From the NCBI GenBank assembly GCA_035048815.1, contig JAUCBN010000046.1, forward strand, positions 9,588,999 through 9,652,998: a DNA stretch of 64,000 nucleotides, read 5' to 3'. Below the pieces are notes generated by a model. That model searched no databases and was not told the DNA's origin. It saw only the letters and a program-made list of their open reading frames with translations. This DNA is from Abelmoschus esculentus (Eukaryota > Streptophyta > Magnoliopsida > Malvales > Malvaceae). Within the stretch, counting starts at the first letter, position 1. Each line of letters starts with the position of its first letter. A program made the position numbers and the translations under genes. Below are positions 51,790-63,800 of this stretch, in pieces.

Positions 51790-53960
51790 TAAATGGGCTT
51801 TATAGTTAATTTGTTAGAATATTAATCGAGTAAAAAGCAAAAAAATTGAGATTAACTTATATAATTAGATTCAAAAATTTATAATTAAGTTTTTGAACTC
51901 ATAAAATTTGATTTAATATCATTTTTTTGATATTTTTTTTGTTTTAAATCATGCGTGTCTAAATGGCTTTTATAGTGAATCTGTTGGAATTTTAACCGAG
52001 TAAAAAACTAAAAATTAGAGATTAAGTTGTATAATTAGGTTCAAAAGTCCATAATTAACTATTTGAACTCATAAAATTTTATTTTTAATATTATTTTTCG
52101 ATCTTTTTCGGGGGTTTAAAGCATGTGTGTGTCTAAATGGGCTTTATAGTGAATCTGTTCGAATTTTAACCGAGTACAAAGCTAAGAATTTGAGATTAAT
52201 TTTTATAATTTGGATCAAAAGTCCATAATTAACTATTTGAACACATAAAGTTTTATTTAATTTAATTTTTCGATCTTTTTGCTCTTTTTAAAGCGTACAT
52301 GTATAAAAGGCTTTTATAGTGAATCTGTTCGAATTTTAACCGAGTAAAAAGCTAATAATTAGAGATTCATTTCTATAATTAGATTAAAATATCTATAATT
52401 AACTATTTGAACTCATAAAATTTGATTTAATATCTTTTTTTGATCTTCTTTTATAGGTTTAAAGCATTCGTGTCTAAATGAGCTTTATAACAAATCTGTT
52501 CGAATTTTAACCGACTAAAAAGCTAAAAATTTGAGATTAAGTTGTGTAATTAGGTTCAAAAGTTCATAATTAACTATTTGAACTCATAAAATTTGATTCA
52601 ATATCTTTTCTCGATCTTTTGTTGGGTTTAAAGGTGCGTTTCTAAATGTGCTTTACATTGAATCGGTTCGAATTTTAACCGAGTAAAAAGCTAAAAATTT
52701 GAGATTAATTTTTATAATTAACTATTTGAACTCATAAAATTTTATTTAATAACATTTTTCGATCTTTTTTTGGGTTTAAAGCATGTGTGGCTAAATGGGC
52801 TTCATAGTGAATCTGTTCGAATTTTAACCGAGTAAAAAGCAAAAAATTTGAGATTAATTTTTATAATTATATTCAAAAATCCATAATTAACTTTTTGAAC
52901 TCATAAAATTTGATTCAATATCATTTTTCGATCTTTTTTTGGGTTTAAAATGTGTGTTTAAATGGGCTTCATTTTGAATCTATTGAATTTTAACCGAGTA
53001 AAAAGCTAAACATTAGAGATTAATTTTTATAATTAGATTAAAAGTCCATAATTAACTATTTTAACTCATAAAATTTGATTTAATATCATTTTTTGATCTT
53101 CTTTTGGGTTTAAAGCGTGTGTGTCTTAATGGGCTTTATAGTTAATTTGTTCGAATTTTAATCGAGTAAAAAGCAAAAAAATTGAGATTAACTTATATAA
53201 TTAGATTCAAAAATTTATAATTAAGTTTTTGAACTCATAAAATTTGATTTAATATCATTTTTCGATCTTTTTTTGGGTTTAAATCATGCGTGTCTAAATG
53301 GCTTTTATAGTGAATCTGTTTGAATTTTAACCGGTAAAAAGCTAAAAATTAGAGATTAAGTTGTATAATTAGGTTCAAAAGTCCATAATTAACTATTTAA
53401 ACTCATAAAATTTTATTTAATATTATTTTTCGATCTTTTTTTGGGGTTTAAAGCATGTGTGTCTAAATGGGCTTTATAGTGAATCTGTTCGAATTTTAAC
53501 CGAGTAAAAAGCTAAGAATTTGAGATTAATTTTTATAATTTGGTTCAAAAGTGCATAATTAACTATTTGAACTCATAAAGTTCTATTTAATATAGTTTTT
53601 CGATCTTTTTGCCTGGTTTAAAGCGTGCAGTCTAAATGGCTTTTATAGTGAATTTGTTCGAATTTTAACTGAGTAAGAAGCTAAAAATTAGAGATTAATT
53701 TCTATAATTAGGTTAAAAAATCTATAATTAACTATTTTAACTAATAAAATTTGATTTAATTTCATTTTTTGATATTTTTTAGGTTTAAAGCATGCGTATC
53801 TAAATGACCTTTATAGCAAATCTGTTCGAATTATAACCAACTAAAAGCTAAAAATTTGAGATTAAGTTGTATAATTAGGTTCAAAAGTCCATAATTAAAT
53901 ATTTGAACTCATAAAATTTAACTCAATATCATTTTTCGATCTTTTTTGGGGTTTAAAGCG
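51790..53960 (+). repeat. Eight-monomer higher-order repeat, about 1335 bp, about 1.6 copies
   Basis: AAATCATGCGTGTCTAAATG occurs at 51946 and 53281 (offset 1335). Both are preceded by AGTTTTTGAACTCAT and followed by AGATTAAGTTGTATAATTAG and then a monomer with AAAGCATGTGTG. The order of variants is the same in both copies, with scattered substitutions and indels. Confidence 0.65.
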
Positions 53961-54318
53961 TGCGTGTATAAATGGGCTTTATAGTAAATCTGTTCGAATT
54001 TTAACCGAATAAAAAGCTAAAAGTTTGAGATTAATTTTTATAATTAGATTAAAAAATCCATAATTAACTATTTAAACTCATAAAATTTGATTTAATATCA
54101 TTTTTCGATCTTTTTGGGGTTTAAAGCATGTGTGTCTAAATGGGCTTCATATTGAACCTGTTCGAATTTTAACCGAGTAAAAAGCAAAAAAATTGAGATT
54201 AATTTTAATAATTATATTCAAAAATCCATAATTAACTATTTGAACTCATAAAATTTGATTTAATATCATTTTTTATCTTTTTTTGGGTTGAAAGCGTGTG
54301 TGTCTAAATGGGCTTCAT

Positions 54319-54365
54319 TAATGGCTTCCGTGTTGTTCACCATTGGAAGAAAATGAATGCACCAA
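54319..54365 (-). pseudogene. Gag leader and primer-binding region of the Ty3/gypsy element, cut off from gag
   Basis: On the minus strand, directly after the LTR end ...TCTAACA, comes TTGGTGCATTCATTTTC. This is where a tRNA primer-binding site starting with TGG is expected, although the tRNA is not identified. An ATG at 54343 (minus) opens MVNNTEAI before the sequence breaks into satellite at about 54318. Sequence and position fit the missing N-terminus of the gag that stops at 28453. No more than about eight codons are present. Confidence 0.6.
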
Positions 54366-54616
54366 TGTTAGACTCTCTCTAACAGAAATAAGATTGGAGA
54401 AGAAAAGACGAAAATTGTGATTGATAATAGAAGAATGTTCACATCTTTTTCATGTAAGTCTGCCTGCTTATTTAAACAAAGAAAATAGCTTAGTAGACGA
54501 CAAAGTCTGTTAGAGTTGTTGACGTTTTTCGCTCCCTTGTACTTCTGCGTACGACTTCATCCTTCCCGACATATCCGCCTGCTTTATTTGCAGCATTGGG
54601 TGATGAGCACGTGACA
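54366..54616 (-). repeat. 5' LTR of the Ty3/gypsy element (251 bp)
   Basis: This is nearly identical to the 3' LTR at 20624-20875: three substitutions (GTTGTTGACG/GTTGTTAACG, TCCCGACAT/TCCCTACAT, CAGCATTGG/CAGCGTTGG) and one T less in a T run. On its right (outer) side it is flanked by GAAGA (54617-54621), the same 5 bp that flanks the other LTR on its outer side. The gag leader lies on its inner side. It includes CACGTG at 54608-54613 and a TATA-like TTTAAATAAG on the minus strand. Confidence 0.88.
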
Positions 54617-54621
54617 GAAGA

Positions 54622-56182
54622 TGGACAGCAATAAGAAAAGACTTGTCAGCCAAAGCATTTCGGGTAAAACTGAATATATTCATGAGATTTGTCTTAAGAA
54701 AGGGTGTAGGTTTTGTAATCAAAATCTGGTAACCATTCTCTCTGTAACGAAAAAAAATCATCTTGTAATCTTCTTGAGTTCAATCAAAAAAGAAGAGCAA
54801 AAACCCAGAACTTCTTTCTGGTAAACCACCCATCTTCTTTTTTCTCTTTTGCATACATCTGAATTAAACAAAAAACAACAACAACATAACAAATAAAAGG
54901 AAGAGGACTTCCCCGAAGCTACTTTGTTCATCGTCGGCGATGAAACCCTCCATGGGTGAGCCGTACGCGACGAAATGAAGCGGATGGGGACTTTCTTTTC
55001 TGATTTTCGCGAATATCAGGGGATCTCCCCTTTCTTTTCTGTTTTCTCCTTCCGGCGAGCAAGACCGATGAAGGTCAAGGTGGCTTTTTAGCCGAATCCT
55101 AACCGAGGTCAGAGCCTCCACGGCGGCTCGAAGGAGAATGATGGTGGTGGTTGTCTGGTTTCAAATCTGGTTACCTTTGGTTCATAGTTTTGAAGATCTG
55201 GGGGTTTATTTATTTTTCTAAGGAATATGAGAAGATTAAAAGTGAACATAAGTTTTTAAAAAAGAGAAAAAACGATTTTTAATTTGAAGTGGTCTTTAAA
55301 TAGATGATATCCTTTTTTGATTTAATATCCTTGTAGCACCTCCGTGTATCATGTTTTACAATACAAGGGTTCCCCGGTTCTGTTTTTGTCGCACCAGTCC
55401 TTTGAATACTTAGACCTCTACTGGTCTTTCATTATTTGTCCATGGCCCATAACGTTTTGAATTTCTTTTCGATTAGTTGCCAAGAACATTTGAATGGTCG
55501 TTTCATATTGTTATTATTATTTGCATTTTTAATTTTGTGTCTTTCCATAAACGTTTCTTTCCTTTCAACTTATTTAATCAGTTTTGGCTTTTACTTCTTT
55601 ATTTATTTATTTCCATTTTCCATATGCATTATGCCATATATATGTCCATTGTTACCTTTTATTTTTCTCTTTATTTTACAAATTTCGTATAATATGTGCA
55701 TGCCTGTTCCATTTCAATTTTGTTTTTGTTTTCTGATTACTTCGTACTTTGACATTCTAATATGCTTATTTCCTTTAATTTTTTTTGCATGATCTTCAGA
55801 TTACTTTATGTGCACATTTTTATTCGTTGTAATTTTCTCATTTGTGTTATATTCGAGTTATAATTTGAATAGAACTTAAGAATGCATGAATGAATATTTA
55901 ATTGTTAATGTGGGCCCCTAAATTCGGTCGTAATCGAGGCCAACTCCAGTGTAGTTATAGTGGTACGGACGCTTCCCTTCAGGTTTAGGTGCTTTAAAAT
56001 AAATGCGCAAATCCAATTAAAAATTAATTCGATCTTCAAATTAACCCGAAAAATTTATTAAAACACATTTTTAAACCGAAAACTCCCTTTGGAAGACATT
56101 AATTTCAAAAACGATACGAAAATTTTTTTTAACTCAAAAAAGATATTTTACCGACTATCGTGGATTTCTCCACATCGCTACA
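54622..56182. mobile_element. Outer LTR-type element, right part
   Basis: This is the non-satellite sequence between the inner TSD and a CACATCGCTACA end at 56182, followed by GAACT (56183-56187) and satellite. It has a more GC-rich patch at about 54900-55140, a T-rich stretch at 55480-55800 and a GGGCCCCTAAATTCGG segment at 55913. Its length (1.56 kb) plus the left part (0.82 kb) gives about 2.4 kb. A minus-strand frame at 54864-55121 (85 codons) crosses the GC-rich patch. It resembles no family I recognise and I do not call it a gene. Confidence 0.65.
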
Positions 56183-57037
56183 GAACTCATAAAACTTGAT
56201 TTAATATAATTTTTCGATCTTTTTTTGGGTTTAAAGCGTGTGTGTCTAAATAGGCTTTTAATGAATCTGTTCAAATTTTAACGAAGTAAAAAGCTAAAAA
56301 TTTGAGATTAATTTTTATAATTAGATTCAAAAATATATAATTAAATATTTGAACTCATAAAATTTTATTTAATATCATTTTTTGACCTTTTTGGGGGGTT
56401 TAAAGCGTGCATGTCTAAATGGGCTTTGTAGTGAATCTGTTCGAATTTTAATCGAATAAAAAGCTAAAAATTTGAGATTAATTATTATAATTAGATTCAA
56501 ATATCTATAATGAACTTATAAAATTTGATTTAATATTATTTTCGATCTTTTTGGGGGTTTAAAGTGTGTGTGTCTAAATGGGCTTTATATTGAATCAGTT
56601 CGAATTTTAATCGAGTAAAAAGCTAAAAATTTGAGATTAATTTTTATAATTTGGTTCAAAAGTCCACAATTAACTATTTTAACTCATAAATTTTGATTTA
56701 ATATCTTTTTTTGATCTTTTTTTGTTTAAAGCGTGTGTGTCTAAATAGGCTTTATAGTGAATATGTTAGAATTTTAACCGAGTAAAAAGAAAAAAATTGG
56801 AGATTAATGTATATAATTAGATTCAAAAATTTGTAATTAACTATTTCAACTCATAAAATTTGATTTAACATCATTTTTCCATTTTTGGGGTTTAAACCAT
56901 GTTTGTCTAAATGGGCTTTATAGTGAATTTGTTGAATTTTAACCGAGTAAAAAGCTAAAAATTTGATATTAATTTTTATAATTAGAATGAAAAATCCATA
57001 ATTAAATATTTGAACTCATAAAATTTGATTTAATATA

Positions 57038-60000
57038 ATTTTTCTATCCGTTTTTTGGTTTAAAACGTGTGTGCCTAAGTGGGCTTTATAATGAATCTGT
57101 TGAATTTTAACCTAGTAAAAAGCTAAAAATTTGAGATTAATTTTTATAATTAGATTCAAAATCCATAATTAACTATTTCAACTCATAAAACTTGATTTAA
57201 TATCAATTTTCGAACTTTCTTTTTGGGTTTAAAGTGTGTGTGTCTAAATGGGATTTATAGTGTATTTGTTCTAATTTCAATTGAGTAAAAAACAAAAAAA
57301 TTGATATTAATTTATATAATTAGATTCAAAAATTTGTAATTAACTATTTGAACTCATAAAATTTGATTTAATATCATTTTTCGATCTTTTTTGGGTTTAA
57401 AGCGTTTGGGTCTAAATTGGCTTTATAGTGAATCTGTTGAATTTTAACCGAGTAAAAAGCTTAAAATTTGAGATTAATTTATCTAATTAAATTCAAAAAT
57501 TCATAATTAACTATTTGAACTCATAAAACTTGATTTAATATAATTTTTCGATCTTTTTTTTGGGTTTAAAGCATATGTGTCTAAATGGGCTTTATAGTGA
57601 ATCTGTTCGAATTTTAACCGAATAAAAAGTTAAAAATTTGAGATCAGTTTTTACAATTAGATTCAAAAATCCTTAATTAACTATTTGAACTCATAAAATT
57701 TGATTTAATACCATTTTTTGATATTTTTTGGGGTTTAAAGCATGCGTACTTAAATGGGCTTGATAGTGAATTTGTTCCAATTTTAACTGAGTAAAAAGCT
57801 TAAAATTTGAGATTAATTTTTATAATTAGATTCAAAAATCCATAATTAACAATATGAACTCATAAAATTTGATTTAATATTATTTTTCGATCTGTTTATG
57901 GGTTTAAAGCATGTGTATCTAAATGGGCTTTATAGTGAATCTGTTCGAATTTTAACTCAGTAAAATGCTAAAAATTTGAGATTAATTTTTATAATTAGAT
58001 TCAAAAATCTATAATTAACAATTTAACTCATAAAATTTGACTTAATATCATTTTTCAATCTCTTTTGGGTTTAAAGCGTTTGTGTCTAAATGGGCTTTAT
58101 AGTGAATCTGTTCTAATTTTAATCTAGTAAAAAGCAAAAAATTTGATATTAATTTATATAATTACATTAAAAAATTTGTAATTAACTATTTCAACTCATA
58201 AAATTTGATTTAATATAATTTATTTGATCTTATTTGGGTTTAAAGCGTTTGGGTCTAAATTGACTTTATAGTGAATCTCTTGAATTTCAACCGAGTACAA
58301 AGATTAAAATTTAAGAATAATATTTATAGTTAGATTAAAAAATCAATAATTAACTATTTGAACTCATAAAACTTGATTTAATATCATTTTTCGATCTTTT
58401 TTTTGGGTTTAGATTCAAAAATACATAATTAACTATTTGAATTCGTAAAATTTTATTCAATATCATTTTTTATTTTGTTTTTCTGTTTAAAGCTTGTGTG
58501 TCTAAATGGGATTTATAGTAAATCTATTCGAATTTTAACCGAGTAAAAAGCTAAAAATTTGAGATTAATTTTTATAATTAGATTCAAAAATCTATAATTA
58601 ACTATTTGAACTCATAAAATTTGATTTAATATCATTTTTCGATCTTTTTTGAGTTTAAAGCGTGTTTGTCTAAATGGACATTATAGTGACTCTATTCGAA
58701 TTTTAACCGAGTAAAAAGCTAAAAATTTGAGATTAATTTTTATAATTAGATTAAAAAATCCATAATTATCCATTTAAACTCATAAAATTTGATTTAATAT
58801 TATTTTTCGATATTTTTTTGGGTCTAAAGCGTGTGTGTCTAAATGGGCCTTATAGTGAATCTGTTCGAATTTTAACCGAGTAAAAAGCTAAAAATTTGAG
58901 ATTAATTTTTATAATTAGATTCATCAATCCATAATTAACTATTTGAACTCATAAAATTTGATTTAATATCATTTTTCGATCTTTTTTGGGTTTAAAGCGT
59001 GTTTGTCTAAATGGGCATTATAGTGAATTTGTTTGAATTTTAACCAAGTAAAAAGCTAAAAATTTGAGATTGATTTTTATAATTAGATTCAAAAAACTAT
59101 AATTAACTATTTGAACTCATAAAATTTGATTTAATATTATTTTTCGATCTTTTTTGGGTTTAAGGCGTGTGTGTCTAAATGGGCAATATAATGAATCTGT
59201 TCGAATTTTAACCGAGTAAAAAGCTAAAAATTTGAGATTAATTTTTATAATTAGATTCATAATTCCATAATTAACTATTTGAACTCATAAAATTTGATTT
59301 AAAATCATTTTCGATCTTTTTTGGGTGTAAAGCGTTTGTGTCTATATGGCCTTTATAGTTAATTTATTCGAATTTTAACCTAGTAAAAAGCAAAAATTTG
59401 AAATTAATTTTTATAATTCGATTCAAAAATTTATAATTAATTATTTGAACTCATAAAATTTGATTTAATATCATTTTTCGATTTGTTTTTTGGTTAAAAG
59501 CGTCTGTGTCTAAATGAGCATTATAGTGAATCTGTTCGAATTTTAACCGAGTAAAAAGCAAAAAATTTGAGATTAATTTATATAATTAGATTCAAAAATT
59601 CATAATTAACTATTTGAACTTATAAAATTTAAATTAGTATCATTTTTTGATCTTTTGTTTTGGGTTTAAAGCGTGCGTGCAAAATGGGCTTTCATAGTGA
59701 ATCTATTGAATTTTAATCGAGTAAAAAGCTAAAAATTTGAGATTAATTTTAATAATTAGATTCACAAATCCATAATTAACTATTTGAACTCATAAAATTT
59801 GATTTAATATCATTTTTCGATCTTTTTTGGGTTTAAAACGTGTGTGTCTAAATGAGGTTTATAGTGTATCTCTCAAATTTTAACCTAGTAAAAAGCTAAA
59901 AATTTGAGATTAATTTTTATAATTAGATTCATAAATCCATAATAAACAATTTGAACTCATAAAATTTGATTTAAAATCATTTTCCGATCTTTTTTGGGTT

Positions 60001-60822
60001 TAAAGCGTCCGTGTCTAATTGGGCATTATAGTGAATCTGTTCAAATTTTAACCGAGTAAAAAGCAAAAAATTTGAGATTAATTTATATAATTAGATTCAA
60101 AAATTCATAATTAACTATTTCAACTTATAAAATTTAAATTAGTATCATTTTTTGATCTTTTTTTTGGGTTTAAAGCTTGCGTGTCTAAATGGGCTTTGTA
60201 GTGAATTTATTCGAATTTTAACTGAGTAAAAAGATAAAAATTTGAGATTAATTTTTATAATTAGATTCAAAAATCCATAATTAACTATTTTAAATCTTAA
60301 AATTTGATTTAATATCATTTTTTGATCTTTTTTTTTTCGGTTTAAAGCGTGTATGTCTAAATGGGCTTTTATAGTGAATCTGTTGAATTTTAACCGAGTA
60401 AAAAGCTAAAAATTTGAGATTAATTTTAATAATTAGATTCATCAATCCATAATTAACTATTTGAAATCATAAAATTTGATCTAATATCATTTTTCGATCT
60501 TTTTTGGGTTTAAAGCGTGTGTATCTAAATGAGCTTTATAATGAATCTGTTAAATTTTAACCTAGTAAAAAGGTAAAAATTTGAGATTAATTTTATAATT
60601 AGATTCAAAAATCTATAATTAACTATTTGAACTCATAAATTTTGATTTAATATCATTTTTCGATCTTTTTTGGGTTTAAAACGTGTGTGTCTAAATGACC
60701 TTTATAGTTAATTTATTCAAATTTTAACCTAGTAAAAAGCAGAAAAAATAAGATTAATTTTTATAATTTTATTCAAATATCTATAATTAATTATTTGAAC
60801 TCATAAAATTTGATTTAATATC
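57038..60822 (+). repeat. 3785-bp higher-order repeat, copy 1
   Basis: It starts just after the first mismatch between the two copies (A at 57037, C at 60822) and ends where copy 2 begins. It holds about 22 full monomers plus one short unit near 58410, where GGGTTT is joined directly to AGATTCAAAAATACAT and about 98 bp is missing. That junction, the GTGCAAAATGGGCTTTCATAG variant at 59699 and the TGGGTGTAAAGCG variant at about 59324 are landmarks shared with copy 2. Confidence 0.9.
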
Positions 60823-63800
60823 ATTTTTCTATCCGTTTTTTGGTTTAAAACGTGTGTGCCTAAGTGGGCTTTATAATGAATCTGTTGAATTTTAACCTAG
60901 TAAAAAGCTAAAAATTTGAGATTAATTTTTATAATTAGATTCAAAATCCATAATTAACTATTTCAACTCATAAAACTTGATTTAATATCAATTTTCGAAC
61001 TTTCTTTTTGGGTTTAAAGTGTGTGTGTCTAAATGGGATTTATAGTGTATTTGTTCTAATTTCAATTGAGTAAAAAACAAAAAAATTGATATTAATTTAT
61101 ATAATTAGATTCAAAAATTTGTAATTAACTATTTGAACTCATAAAATTTGATTTAATATCATTTTTCGATCTTTTTTGGGTTTAAAGCGTTTGGGTCTAA
61201 ATTGGCTTTATAGTGAATCTGTTGAATTTTAACCGAGTAAAAAGCTTAAAATTTGAGATTAATTTATCTAATTAAATTCAAAAATTCATAATTAACTATT
61301 TGAACTCATAAAACTTGATTTAATATAATTTTTCGATCTTTTTTTTGGGTTTAAAGCATATGTGTCTAAATGGGCTTTATAGTGAATCTGTTCGAATTTT
61401 AACCGAATAAAAAGTTAAAAATTTGAGATCAGTTTTTACAATTAGATTCAAAAATCCTTAATTAACTATTTGAACTCATAAAATTTGATTTAATACCATT
61501 TTTTGATATTTTTTGGGGTTTAAAGCATGCGTACTTAAATGGGCTTGATAGTGAATTTGTTCCAATTTTAACTGAGTAAAAAGCTTAAAATTTGAGATTA
61601 ATTTTTATAATTAGATTCAAAAATCCATAATTAACAATATGAACTCATAAAATTTGATTTAATATTATTTTTCGATCTGTTTATGGGTTTAAAGCATGTG
61701 TATCTAAATGGGCTTTATAGTGAATCTGTTCGAATTTTAACTCAGTAAAATGCTAAAAATTTGAGATTAATTTTTATAATTAGATTCAAAAATCTATAAT
61801 TAACAATTTAACTCATAAAATTTGACTTAATATCATTTTTCAATCTCTTTTGGGTTTAAAGCGTTTGTGTCTAAATGGGCTTTATAGTGAATCTGTTCTA
61901 ATTTTAATCTAGTAAAAAGCAAAAAATTTGATATTAATTTATATAATTACATTAAAAAATTTGTAATTAACTATTTCAACTCATAAAATTTGATTTAATA
62001 TAATTTATTTGATCTTATTTGGGTTTAAAGCGTTTGGGTCTAAATTGACTTTATAGTGAATCTCTTGAATTTCAACCGAGTACAAAGATTAAAATTTAAG
62101 AATAATATTTATAGTTAGATTAAAAAATCAATAATTAACTATTTGAACTCATAAAACTTGATTTAATATCATTTTTCGATCTTTTTTTTGGGTTTAGATT
62201 CAAAAATACATAATTAACTATTTGAATTCGTAAAATTTTATTCAATATCATTTTTTATTTTGTTTTTCTGTTTAAAGCTTGTGTGTCTAAATGGGATTTA
62301 TAGTAAATCTATTCGAATTTTAACCGAGTAAAAAGCTAAAAATTTGAGATTAATTTTTATAATTAGATTCAAAAATCTATAATTAACTATTTGAACTCAT
62401 AAAATTTGATTTAATATCATTTTTCGATCTTTTTTGAGTTTAAAGCGTGTTTGTCTAAATGGACATTATAGTGACTCTATTCGAATTTTAACCGAGTAAA
62501 AAGCTAAAAATTTGAGATTAATTTTTATAATTAGATTAAAAAATCCATAATTATCCATTTAAACTCATAAAATTTGATTTAATATTATTTTTCGATATTT
62601 TTTTGGGTCTAAAGCGTGTGTGTCTAAATGGGCCTTATAGTGAATCTGTTCGAATTTTAACCGAGTAAAAAGCTAAAAATTTGAGATTAATTTTTATAAT
62701 TAGATTCATCAATCCATAATTAACTATTTGAACTCATAAAATTTGATTTAATATCATTTTTCGATCTTTTTTGGGTTTAAAGCGTGTTTGTCTAAATGGG
62801 CATTATAGTGAATTTGTTTGAATTTTAACCAAGTAAAAAGCTAAAAATTTGAGATTGATTTTTATAATTAGATTCAAAAAACTATAATTAACTATTTGAA
62901 CTCATAAAATTTGATTTAATATTATTTTTCGATCTTTTTTGGGTTTAAGGCGTGTGTGTCTAAATGGGCAATATAATGAATCTGTTCGAATTTTAACCGA
63001 GTAAAAAGCTAAAAATTTGAGATTAATTTTTATAATTAGATTCATAATTCCATAATTAACTATTTGAACTCATAAAATTTGATTTAAAATCATTTTCGAT
63101 CTTTTTTGGGTGTAAAGCGTTTGTGTCTATATGGCCTTTATAGTTAATTTATTCGAATTTTAACCTAGTAAAAAGCAAAAATTTGAAATTAATTTTTATA
63201 ATTCGATTCAAAAATTTATAATTAATTATTTGAACTCATAAAATTTGATTTAATATCATTTTTCGATTTGTTTTTTGGTTAAAAGCGTCTGTGTCTAAAT
63301 GAGCATTATAGTGAATCTGTTCGAATTTTAACCGAGTAAAAAGCAAAAAATTTGAGATTAATTTATATAATTAGATTCAAAAATTCATAATTAACTATTT
63401 GAACTTATAAAATTTAAATTAGTATCATTTTTTGATCTTTTGTTTTGGGTTTAAAGCGTGCGTGCAAAATGGGCTTTCATAGTGAATCTATTGAATTTTA
63501 ATCGAGTAAAAAGCTAAAAATTTGAGATTAATTTTAATAATTAGATTCACAAATCCATAATTAACTATTTGAACTCATAAAATTTGATTTAATATCATTT
63601 TTCGATCTTTTTTGGGTTTAAAACGTGTGTGTCTAAATGAGGTTTATAGTGTATCTCTCAAATTTTAACCTAGTAAAAAGCTAAAAATTTGAGATTAATT
63701 TTTATAATTAGATTCATAAATCCATAATAAACAATTTGAACTCATAAAATTTGATTTAAAATCATTTTCCGATCTTTTTTGGGTTTAAAGCGTCCGTGTC

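Larger units (their letters stand above)
32006..54318 (+). repeat. Satellite block E (about 130 monomers), longest block
   Basis: More than 22 kb of the monomer in a single orientation. It contains a 25-bp retroelement trace at 36652-36676, several rearranged monomers and regional higher-order repeats. Rearranged monomers include GTGCGTGTCCATAATTAAC at 37022, an extra 62-bp segment near 37732, short units near 42766, 46025 and 47754, and a loss near 52716. Variants with CCTTTTTCGAACTG, CACGTGTG-poor GCTTATCT and AAGTTGTATAATTAGG are regionally clustered, consistent with local homogenisation. It ends at about 54318 in mid-monomer (GGGCTTCAT), directly against the gag leader of the Ty3/gypsy element. 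Confidence 0.94.

Noticed and set aside
54319..54383. Plus-strand reading through the gag leader into the LTR that ends LDSL
   Set aside because: A short open stretch without family similarity. The minus-strand interpretation is supported by the TSD and LTR position.
54864..55121. Minus-strand 85-codon frame in the GC-rich patch
   Set aside because: It has no recognisable domain, and its hydrophobic end comes from an antisense reading of a TTGTTGTTGTT-like run. It may be part of a leader but cannot be supported as a gene.
55436..55792. 118-codon frame rich in F, L and I, resembling a membrane protein
   Set aside because: It lies in a T-rich stretch, where any frame yields hydrophobic residues. 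An overlapping frame in another register looks the same.
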